Shown in pieces: positions 57,738 to 64,000 of a DNA stretch of 64,000 bases. Source of the stretch: JAVJST01 sp040219295 (lineage in GTDB: Bacteria > Pseudomonadota > Alphaproteobacteria > Rhodospirillales > Casp-alpha2); assembly GCA_040219295.1 (NCBI GenBank), contig JAVJST010000005.1, forward strand, positions 496,001 through 560,000, given 5' to 3'. A program made the translations under genes and the position numbers. The notes below the pieces were generated by a model. It ran no database searches, had not been told where the DNA came from, and worked only from the letters and a program-made list of their open reading frames with translations. Numbering within the stretch: the first letter of the stretch is position 1; the number at the start of each line of letters is the position of its first letter.

Positions 57738-59262
57738 CGATATAGACGGCGCCGTCGTCGTCCCTGTGCACCAGTTCGAGTTCGACATACCGTCGCAGGG
57801 CGTCAACCGGGTGATGCTCCGTGGTCCGCATGCCGTTGATCCAGACCAGAAGGACGGGTTTTTCCGCAGCACCGATCCGATCGGCGAATGCCGGCCGCTC
57901 GTCCAGGGTCACGGGAACGCCGTTGTAGAGGGCGACCCGTGGCGCGGGGCTCAAGCACGGGAATCCAAGTCTGAAGTAGAGAGTTTCGGGCGCGTTGGTG
58001 ACAATGCATGCGTTTGCGGCGAGATCGCCGCTTTCGAGCCACGCAATCGTCCGGTTGTCGCGCCAGAATGCCGAGTTGTAACCGGCGCCGCGGTCGCGCA
58101 GGGTTTCTATGATGCCGACCGACCGGGTGATGTTCATGGCTCCCCAGCCCGCGAACAGGATGGCGGCGATCAACATGCCAACGCGCCGGACCGGAGAACC
58201 CTTCACGTGCCAGATGACGACACCCGCTGATCCGGCGACCAGAACGATGGCAAGCGGATAGACCGGCCCGAGATAGCGATCGGCGCAGCACGCCGAAAAG
58301 GTATACATCGACAGCGTCACGAACGCGCCGTAGCCGGCCAGGAACAGTCCGACGACAGCAAGCGGTCGCCAACGCTCACGTGTTTGCGCCAAGATGCCTG
58401 ACCGAACAGCGATCAGCGCCGTTACGAGCAGGATGATGGCAACCACAGCGACGGACACCTGACCGATGAGCGTCTCGGGCAGGAACCATGATGACGCCTG
58501 GCGAGAAACGTCGGAGACCGTGGCCGCAAACGGCCGGACAGATGTACCGTGTTCGCCGTAGGCGGTTTCCGAGTTCGCCAGGTTCCGCAGCAACCACAGC
58601 ATCAATGGTAGTCCCGCACCGGCCGCGACGATCGTGCTGTCGCGGAGGCGACGGTGGAGCGGTGAACTGGCGAACAACAGGATCGAAACAACGGCACCGG
58701 CAAGGATCGCCAGGCCGGCATACCGCAGCATCACGGCCATGGCGCACAATAGGGTGAGGCCGACGAGGCGGGTCGCCGTCGGCTGTTCGATGTGAACCAG
58801 CGTCACCCATACGGTGACCACGAACAACAGGGTGAACGCGGGTTCAGGCCACACGAAGTACGCGGAAAACACCAGCGGCGGTCCGGTTGCGACGAGCGCC
58901 CCGACACTTAGCGTCAAAAGTCTCGAGCCGGTGGAGCGGAGTACGGCGTATGCCGTCAGCACCGCGACCGCGCCGTGCATGATGCCGTTGAGGACCGGAA
59001 CGACATCGATGGCGTCGGATCCGGTTTGGGCGATGCCCGCGAGCAGCATCGGAAACAGCGGCGGCCATCGTACGAGCTCCTGACCCAGATGATCCTTGAA
59101 CCCCTCGCCGGCCAGCAGCGAATCGCGGGCGGCGAGATAGTCGACCGATACCGGTGAGACGCCCGCGCCGAACGGCAGGGCCATGAAGTGCGCGAAGACC
59201 GCGCCGGCTATAGCGGCCAAGGCGCCCAGGATCAGGAAGACGGCGGTCGTTCGGTTTATCAC
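57715..59262 (-). CDS. Polytopic membrane glycosyltransferase-like protein (GT39/ArnT type)
   Basis: A 515-aa inner-membrane protein with about ten to eleven hydrophobic segments and a soluble C-terminal part (about 390-515). The first large loop after TM1 contains SVDYLAARDSLLAGEGF, followed by RWPPLFPMLLAGI, the loop pattern of GT-C enzymes that use polyprenyl-phosphate sugars, like ArnT and PMT. SMYTFSACCADRYLGPVYPLAI is a late conserved stretch. Substrate and acceptor are unknown. No polysaccharide cluster surrounds it. Confidence 0.82.
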   Translation of the reverse strand: MINRTTAVFLILGALAAIAGAVFAHFMALPFGAGVSPVSVDYLAARDSLLAGEGFKDHLGQELVRWPPLFPMLLAGIAQTGSDAIDVVPVLNGIMHGAVAVLTAYAVLRSTGSRLLTLSVGALVATGPPLVFSAYFVWPEPAFTLLFVVTVWVTLVHIEQPTATRLVGLTLLCAMAVMLRYAGLAILAGAVVSILLFASSPLHRRLRDSTIVAAGAGLPLMLWLLRNLANSETAYGEHGTSVRPFAATVSDVSRQASSWFLPETLIGQVSVAVVAIILLVTALIAVRSGILAQTRERWRPLAVVGLFLAGYGAFVTLSMYTFSACCADRYLGPVYPLAIVLVAGSAGVVIWHVKGSPVRRVGMLIAAILFAGWGAMNITRSVGIIETLRDRGAGYNSAFWRDNRTIAWLESGDLAANACIVTNAPETLYFRLGFPCLSPAPRVALYNGVPVTLDERPAFADRIGAAEKPVLLVWINGMRTTEHHPVDALRRYVELELVHRDDDGAVYIVSAKGGT

Positions 59263-59293
59263 GGCGGCCCAGTCGCGTTCAGCCTCTGGCGCG

Positions 59294-60004
59294 TCAGTGC
59301 CCCGGGTTTTTCGGGTGCATGTTGTCGTCGAAGTCGTCTAGCGACGGAAACGACAGTACCGGCGCGTTCTCAATATTGCCGAGATAGGCGCAAAAGTCGC
59401 CCATGATCGCCGCGCGTTCGTCGGCGCTGATGTAGGGCACATGGTACGCGAAGAACGGTTTCAACACCGTCATGCCGACGTAGTGCAGCGTGCCGCGGAG
59501 CAGGGGGCGCAGCATCGTTTCCAGGTCGCCGTGCACGGCGTCGTCGCCGAACATGTGCTCGCGCCCGCCCAGGGTCATGGTGAGCAGCGCGCTTTTGCCC
59601 GTGAGTCCGCCGCGGTCGTAGAACCGCCTGCCGCCATAGAATGCACCGGAGACGAAGACCCGGTCGATCCAGCCTTTCATGATCGCCGGTACAGAAAACC
59701 AGAACACCGGCGCATTCAGGATCAGCAGGTCGCAGGCCAGAACCTTCTCGATCTCGCCGGCGATATCGAGCGCCAGTTCACCGGCCTCGTGATTCGCGCG
59801 CTGTTCCAGCGCGTAGTTCAGGTAATCGGGATCGCGCCGCGTTCCGAAATCGTCGGCATCGGCCACGGCCTTGAAGTTCATGGCATAGAGATCGGAAACG
59901 GTGACCTCGTGACCGGCGAGCTCCAGGGTCGCCTTGGCGGCGTCCTTCATTGCCGACGAAAAGGACTTCGGTTCCGGGTGGGCGTGAACGATGAGCACCT
60001 TCAT
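59294..60004 (-). CDS. NAD(P)H:quinone oxidoreductase, flavodoxin fold
   Basis: Two-electron quinone reductase of the NQO/MdaB family, 236 aa. The ATG at 60004 follows GGGAG. The frame is open to 60040 but the fold starts with MKVLIVHAHPEPKSFSSAM. LLILNAPVFWFSVPAIMKGWIDRVFVSGAFYGG and LTMTLGGREHMFG are the flavin and dimer contacts. It lies 32 bp after the AraC-type regulator gene on the same strand, so may be co-transcribed with it. Role in quinone or electrophile detoxification is inferred from the family. Confidence 0.9.
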   Translation of the reverse strand: MKVLIVHAHPEPKSFSSAMKDAAKATLELAGHEVTVSDLYAMNFKAVADADDFGTRRDPDYLNYALEQRANHEAGELALDIAGEIEKVLACDLLILNAPVFWFSVPAIMKGWIDRVFVSGAFYGGRRFYDRGGLTGKSALLTMTLGGREHMFGDDAVHGDLETMLRPLLRGTLHYVGMTVLKPFFAYHVPYISADERAAIMGDFCAYLGNIENAPVLSFPSLDDFDDNMHPKNPGH

Positions 60005-60036
60005 GACTACTCCCGTAGCACCGGGATGGTGCCGCC

Positions 60037-61023
60037 TCAAGCCGCGGGCTGGGCGATCCGCGTGCGACCGCGGTCGGCGCTCGGTGGGTGACCGAAAAAT
60101 GTCTTGTAGCTGTCGGAGAAATGAGCAGCCGAATTGAATCCGCAGCGTACCGCGATCTCAAGCACGGAGTGGTTGCTGTGTCGTATGAGCTCCCGGCTCC
60201 GTTCGAGCCGGAGCCGGCGGTGGTATTTCGCGGGTGTGGTCCTCAGCCATTTCTTGAATGCCCGTTCGAGCGCCCTGACGGATAGTCCGGCCTCCCTGGC
60301 GATCTCCGGCGTGCGCAGCGGCTCCTCGACGTTCTCGGCCATCAGACGCAACGCCCTGGCGAGTCCCGGGTTGTGCAGCGCGTAACGGTCGGCGGCGTCG
60401 CGGCGTTGCTGGACGCCCGCCTCGCGCACGCTGTGATAGATGAACTGATCGGCGACGCCGGCGGCGATGTCGGCGCCGTGCTGCGTGCGGATCAGGTGGA
60501 GCATCATGTCGATCCCGGCGGTGGCGCCGGCGGCCGTGAAACGGTTGCGGTCGATGACGAAGATGTCCTGCACCGCCTCGACGTTGGGGTACTGTTCGGC
60601 GAACAGATCCAGCATCATCCAGTGGATGGTTGCCCGGTAACCGTCGAGCAGCCCGGCCGACGCCAACACGTCGCTGCCTGTATCGACGCCGCCGATCACC
60701 GCGCCGCGCGCCGCTTGCCGCCGTAGCCATTGCAGCACGTCGCGAGTGCCGCTGAGATGCGGATCGTAGCTCGCCAGCACGACGATCATGGGCAGGGGAG
60801 GTGCTGCATCCATGGAGCAACGGACGATGGACTCGAGCCCGTTGCTGGCGAGAACCGGCCCGCCGTCGCGACTGATCAGCGACCATCGATAGATCTCGCG
60901 ATCGCTGATGGTGTTGGCCATGCGGAGTGGTTCCAGCGCCGACGATAGCGCCATCATGGAGAACCGGTCGAGCAGCAGGAAACCGATGTCCTGTATACCG
61001 CTCCGGGGTGAGTCGCCGAACAT
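60037..61023 (-). CDS. GlxA/CdhR-like AraC family regulator
   Basis: A 328-aa regulator with an N-terminal DJ-1/PfpI-like domain (about 10-185, IGFLLLDRFSMMALSSALEPLRMAN, VIGGVDTGSDVLASAGLLDGYRATIHWMMLDLF) and a C-terminal AraC double HTH (about 225-320, LRTPEIAREAGLSVRALERAFKKWLRTTPAKYHRRLRLERSRELI; FNSAAHFSDSYKTFFGHPPS). This architecture is that of CdhR/GbdR, which activate carnitine and glycine betaine catabolism. Divergence from the carnitine-type genes at 61176 supports a CdhR-like role. Confidence 0.93.
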   Translation of the reverse strand: MFGDSPRSGIQDIGFLLLDRFSMMALSSALEPLRMANTISDREIYRWSLISRDGGPVLASNGLESIVRCSMDAAPPLPMIVVLASYDPHLSGTRDVLQWLRRQAARGAVIGGVDTGSDVLASAGLLDGYRATIHWMMLDLFAEQYPNVEAVQDIFVIDRNRFTAAGATAGIDMMLHLIRTQHGADIAAGVADQFIYHSVREAGVQQRRDAADRYALHNPGLARALRLMAENVEEPLRTPEIAREAGLSVRALERAFKKWLRTTPAKYHRRLRLERSRELIRHSNHSVLEIAVRCGFNSAAHFSDSYKTFFGHPPSADRGRTRIAQPAA

Positions 61024-61053
61024 GGGGTGCCTCCGGAATCAGAGAAAACGACG

Positions 61054-61066
61054 ATATTTCAAATAT
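61054..61066. promoter_or_regulatory. AT-rich palindrome between the AraC-type gene and BKACE gene
   Basis: ATATTT-C-AAATAT is a perfect 13-bp palindrome, flanked by CGATA and TATCG pieces that extend the symmetry imperfectly. It lies 31 bp from the regulator start and 110 bp from the BKACE start, in the only AT-rich part of the gap. TATACT at 61106-61111 could be the -10 box of the plus-strand operon; its -35 is weak, as expected of an activator-dependent promoter. Confidence 0.42.
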
Positions 61067-61175
61067 TATCGCCGGAAAATCGAAAATTGCACTTAGTGGC
61101 GGGCCTATACTCGGCGCCATCGACACGTGGAGCGATCCGCGTGACACAGCCAAAACTGTCTTAGGGAGGATCATC

Positions 61176-62069
61176 ATGAACCCAAGCGTCATTCTGACCT
61201 GCGCCGTAACCGGTGCCGGCGACACCACTTCCAAGAGCGACAAGGTTCCCGTAACACCGCGGCAGATTGCCGACGCGGCGATCGAGGCCGCAAAGGCCGG
61301 TGCGTCCGTGGCCCACATCCACGTGCGCGATCCCGAGACCGGCAAGGGCGCGCGCGACGTCGAGCTCTACAAGGAAGTCGTCGACCGGGTTCGCGAGTCC
61401 GAGCACGACATCGTCATCAACCTGACGGCCGGCATGGGCGGCGATCTGGAGTTCGAATCGAGCGAGAACCCGCTCAACTTCGTCGAGGACGGCACCGACT
61501 TCGTCGGCCCGATCGCCCGGCTCGCCCACGTCGAGGCGCTGCTGCCCGAAATGTGTACCCTCGACTGCGGCACGCTCAACTTCGGCGACGGCAACACCGT
61601 TACGGTCCACACCCCGGACATGCTGCGCAAGGGTGCGCGCAAGATCCAGGAACTCGGCGTCAAGCCGGAGATGGAAGTGTTCGACACCGGCAACCTGTGG
61701 TTTGCCCGCCGCCTCGTCGAGGAAGGCCTGATCGACGGCAAGCCGCTGTTCCAGCTCTGTCTCGGTATTCCGTACGGTGCAGAGGCGACGACGACGCACA
61801 TGAAGGCGATGGCGGACTCGCTGCCCGAGGACGCGATCTGGGCCGGTTTCGGTATCAGCCGCATGCAGATGCCGATGGTCGCGCAGGCGATCCTGCTCGG
61901 CGGGCACTGCCGCGTCGGGCTCGAGGATAATCTGTACCTTGAGAAAGGCGTGCTGGCATCGAACGGCGACCTCGTCGAAAAGGCGTGCAAGATCATCGAC
62001 CTGATGGGTGCGACGGTGAAGACGCCGCAGGAGACGCGCGAGTTCCTCGGCCTCAAGAAGCGCAACTGA
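61176..62069 (+). CDS. Beta-keto acid cleavage enzyme (BKACE), probable dehydrocarnitine cleavage enzyme
   Basis: DUF849/BKACE protein of 297 aa. It carries the zinc-site start ASVAHIHVRD (His47, His49), NLTAGMGG, TLDCGTLNFG, EVFDTGNLW and VGLEDNLYL, all family signatures. BKACE enzymes transfer the acyl half of a beta-keto acid to acetyl-CoA. Next to a carnitine dehydrogenase, the expected reaction is 3-dehydrocarnitine + acetyl-CoA to betainyl-CoA + acetoacetate (CdhC role). A strong AGGGAGGA ribosome site precedes the ATG. It is 20 bp upstream of the dehydrogenase-thioesterase gene. Confidence 0.92.
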   Translation: MNPSVILTCAVTGAGDTTSKSDKVPVTPRQIADAAIEAAKAGASVAHIHVRDPETGKGARDVELYKEVVDRVRESEHDIVINLTAGMGGDLEFESSENPLNFVEDGTDFVGPIARLAHVEALLPEMCTLDCGTLNFGDGNTVTVHTPDMLRKGARKIQELGVKPEMEVFDTGNLWFARRLVEEGLIDGKPLFQLCLGIPYGAEATTTHMKAMADSLPEDAIWAGFGISRMQMPMVAQAILLGGHCRVGLEDNLYLEKGVLASNGDLVEKACKIIDLMGATVKTPQETREFLGLKKRN

Positions 62070-62089
62070 TCCAACCGGGATATAAAGAC

Positions 62090-63577
62090 ATGAGCACCAT
62101 CAAGACGGTCGGCATCGTCGGCGCCGGGGTGATCGGCGCAGGCTGGGCGGCCCGCGCACTGGCGCGCGGCTACGACGTGGTCGCCTCGGATCCGGGTCCG
62201 AACGCCGAGGAGATTCTCAAGGGCAAGATCGCCAACGCCTGGCCGGCGTTGATCAATATCGGATGGGCCAAGACGCTGGAACCGCCGGCCATTCGCTTCA
62301 CGACGGATCTTGCCGAGCTCGCGGCCGCGTCGGACTTCATCCAGGAAAGCGCGCCCGAGGTCATCGGCATCAAGCAAAAGGTCCATAAGGAACTGACCGC
62401 CAACGCGCGACCCGATGTGATCATCGGCTCCAGCTCGTCGGGCCTGTTGCCGACCGAGATCCAGGACGGCTGCACCCACCCGGAACGCATCGTCATCGGT
62501 CACCCGTTCAATCCGGTCTACCTGCTGCCGCTGTGCGAGCTGGTCGCCGGCGAGCAGACCTCGGCCGAAACCGTCGACCGGGCCGAGGCGTTCTACAAAT
62601 CGCTCGGCATGCATACGCTGCGTGTGCGCAAGGAGGTTGACGCCTATCTCGCCGATCGCCTGCAGGAAGCGGTGTGGCGCGAGTGTCTGCACCTGATCGA
62701 CGAGGGCGTCGCGACAACCGGCGACCTCGACGACGCGATCGTCTACGGTCCCGGCATCCGGTGGGCGTTCATGGGCGTGTTCCGTACCTACACGCTGGCC
62801 GGCGGCGATGCCGGCATGCGCCACTTCATGTCGCAGTTCGGCCCTGCCCTGAAGCTGCCGTGGACCAAGCTCGAAGCACCGGAGCTGACTGACGCGCTGA
62901 TCGATCGCGTCGTCGAGGGCTGTGAGGAGCAGATGGGCGACTACACCATCAAGGAGCTCGAACAGCTGCGAGACAAGGCGCTGATCGCCATCATGCGTAC
63001 CCTGCGCCCGCTCGGTCTCGGCTCCGGCAACACCATGGCCGAGGACGAGGCGCTGCGCCTGACGGCGAAGCCTGCGGTACGGTGGTCGGCGGGTGCCGAG
63101 ATCGGCGCGCCGCTTGAGCTCTATGCCTCGCAGGTCGATCCGGCGTGGATCGACTACAACGGCCACATGTCGGAAAGCAGTTATCTCGAGGCGTTCGGCT
63201 GGGCGTCGGACGCGCTGTTCCGTTACATCGGCATCGACGAGGCGTACCGCGCCGCGGGCAAATCGTTCTACACGGTCGAGACCCACATCAACTACTACCA
63301 GGAGACCTCGGTCGGCGAGCCGCTGGCGTTCGCCACGCAGCTTCTCGGCGTCGACGACAAGCGGCTGCATTTCTTTCACACCATGACCCACGGCCGCACC
63401 GGCGAACTGTTGGCGACGACCGAGCAGATGCTGCTGCACGTCGACATGAACGCGTCCAAGGCATCGCCGATCTCGGCTGAGGTCCGCGAGGCGCTCGACG
63501 CCATCATGGCCGTCCACCGCACCATGGAAGTTCCCGAGCAGGTTGGCCGCCGCATGGCCGTGCCCGAACGGGTCTGA
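62090..63577 (+). CDS. lcdH: Carnitine 3-dehydrogenase fused to a hot-dog thioesterase
   Basis: A 495-aa fusion. Residues 1-325 are a 3-hydroxyacyl-CoA-dehydrogenase-type domain: NAD loop GIVGAGVIGAGWAA (8-21), SSSSGLLPTEI, HPFNPVYLLPLCE (His138) and YGPGIRWAFMGVFRTYTLAGG, matching L-carnitine dehydrogenase. Residues about 343-495 are a hot-dog fold with VDPAWIDYNGHM (Asp/Asn/His), a 4-hydroxybenzoyl-CoA-type thioesterase. The two activities would oxidise carnitine to dehydrocarnitine and hydrolyse the betainyl-CoA made by BKACE to glycine betaine. The fused form is known from rhizobia. Start ATG 62090; earlier in-frame codons overlap BKACE. Confidence 0.92.
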   Translation: MSTIKTVGIVGAGVIGAGWAARALARGYDVVASDPGPNAEEILKGKIANAWPALINIGWAKTLEPPAIRFTTDLAELAAASDFIQESAPEVIGIKQKVHKELTANARPDVIIGSSSSGLLPTEIQDGCTHPERIVIGHPFNPVYLLPLCELVAGEQTSAETVDRAEAFYKSLGMHTLRVRKEVDAYLADRLQEAVWRECLHLIDEGVATTGDLDDAIVYGPGIRWAFMGVFRTYTLAGGDAGMRHFMSQFGPALKLPWTKLEAPELTDALIDRVVEGCEEQMGDYTIKELEQLRDKALIAIMRTLRPLGLGSGNTMAEDEALRLTAKPAVRWSAGAEIGAPLELYASQVDPAWIDYNGHMSESSYLEAFGWASDALFRYIGIDEAYRAAGKSFYTVETHINYYQETSVGEPLAFATQLLGVDDKRLHFFHTMTHGRTGELLATTEQMLLHVDMNASKASPISAEVREALDAIMAVHRTMEVPEQVGRRMAVPERV

Positions 63578-63588
63578 GGAGGAGAACG

Positions 63589-64000
63589 ATGGATTTCGCC
63601 CTGACCGAAGAGCACGAAATGATCGTCAAGAGCGCTCACGCCTTTGTCGAAGAGGAGCTCTATCCGCACGAAGACGTCGTCGAGAAGACCGACCAGGTGC
63701 CGCCGGAGATCCGCGAACAGGTCAAGCAGAAGGCCCTCGAAATGGGTTTCTACGCCGCCAACATGCCCGAGGAACTCGGCGGTGGCGGGCTCGACGCGGT
63801 ATCTTTGGCGCTGCTGGAACGCGAACTCGGTCGCGCCAACATGGCGTTGCAGTATTCGGTGGCCCGGCCGTCGAACATCCTGCAGGCCTGTGTCGGCGAA
63901 CAGCGCGACAAGTACCTGTTCCCGTGCATCACGGGTGAGAAGGTGGATTGCCTGGCGATGACCGAGCCGGAGGCCGGTTCGGATGTGCGCTCGATGAAGA
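63589..64000 (+). CDS. Acyl-CoA dehydrogenase, 3' end cut by window
   Basis: The first 137 residues of an acyl-CoA dehydrogenase: MDFALTEEHEMIVKSAHAFVEEELYPHE, GFYAANMPEELGGGGLDAVSLALLERELG and the FAD-contacting LAMTEPEAGSD. AGGAGGAGA lies just before the ATG, 11 bp after the carnitine dehydrogenase stop, so it is the third gene of the operon. A gamma-butyrobetainyl-CoA or crotonobetainyl-CoA-related role is possible from context. The remainder of the gene and any CoA-transferase or ligase are outside the window. Confidence 0.92.
   Translation, partial: MDFALTEEHEMIVKSAHAFVEEELYPHEDVVEKTDQVPPEIREQVKQKALEMGFYAANMPEELGGGGLDAVSLALLERELGRANMALQYSVARPSNILQACVGEQRDKYLFPCITGEKVDCLAMTEPEAGSDVRSMK

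Noticed and set aside
61087..61111. TTGCAC and TATACT as a complete sigma70 promoter before the BKACE gene
   Set aside because: The spacer is 13 bp, too short for a standard promoter. Only the TATACT element is kept as a possible activator-dependent -10 box.
61367..63517. 716-codon open frame on the minus strand across BKACE and carnitine dehydrogenase
   Set aside because: It covers two well-recognised genes and reads as low-complexity mirror sequence without a ribosome site or motifs.
1..64000. CRISPR arrays, tRNA/rRNA genes, IS elements, attachment sites
   Set aside because: Looked for spaced direct repeats, cloverleaf-like segments, transposase motifs and terminal repeats; none was seen by eye. 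A dedicated tRNA and repeat search could still find something small.

Overview
The window is GC-rich, densely coding bacterial chromosome with short intergenic gaps, many ATGA/GTGA start-stop overlaps and frequent GTG/TTG starts. Gene content (heterotetrameric sarcosine oxidase genes, glx/mgs-type split glutamate synthase genes, carnitine dehydrogenase-thioesterase fusion, Xsc, GlxA-family AraC regulator) points to an alphaproteobacterium, probably Rhodospirillales-like and a user of osmolytes and methylated amines. This placement is an inference from gene content. No rRNA, tRNA, CRISPR, IS element or prophage was seen.

Layout. 1-5.7 kb: partial proline iminopeptidase and a methyltransferase (minus), then ald-xsc-ackA (plus), which converts taurine-derived sulfoacetaldehyde to acetate and ATP and recycles alanine to pyruvate. 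5.7-11.7 kb: lipoprotein, secreted protein, histidine kinase, amidohydrolase, CPA2 antiporter. 11.8-18.1 kb: LysR regulator divergent from soxBDAG, encoding sarcosine oxidase or the homologous N-methylglutamate dehydrogenase. 18-21.8 kb: LysE and MarC membrane proteins, a TauE-AzlC-AzlD operon, GNAT. 21.9-24.3 kb: dimethylglycine dehydrogenase-like flavoprotein with a GcvT domain. 25.6-29.1 kb: class I amidotransferase, PuuB-like oxidase, nitrilase and an unknown protein.

30.6-47.6 kb is the most striking region: three paralogous split glutamate synthase modules (class II amidotransferase, GXGXG protein, FMN domain) and two glutamine synthetase-like ligases. Module 1 (minus) is glnT-glxBCD-like plus an unknown 136 aa protein. 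Module 2 (plus) has a GXGXG+FMN fusion and a GltD-like oxidoreductase fused to a degenerate FMN-type domain. Module 3 (plus) is mgsABC-gmaS, the methylamine to N-methylglutamate pathway, and its FMN subunit has lost the Fe-S cysteines that modules 1 and 2 keep. A GntR and an XRE-cupin regulator with clear inverted or repeated operator-like sites lie between modules 1 and 2.

47.6-59.3 kb: membrane histidine kinase, small exported protein, a 58 aa ORF whose Shine-Dalgarno sits inside a 9-bp hairpin, ACT-like protein, di-haem cytochrome c, EAL protein, TPR-sulfotransferase coupled to an NtrC-type regulator, TrpD2-like protein, esterase, membrane glycosyltransferase. 59.3-64 kb: quinone reductase, GlxA/CdhR-like regulator, and divergent carnitine genes (BKACE, carnitine dehydrogenase-thioesterase, start of an acyl-CoA dehydrogenase).

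Taken together, carnitine would be turned to glycine betaine, dimethylglycine and sarcosine would be demethylated, methylamine would be captured as gamma-glutamylmethylamide/N-methylglutamate, and taurine would be desulfonated. The betaine-to-dimethylglycine step and taurine transaminase are not in the window.
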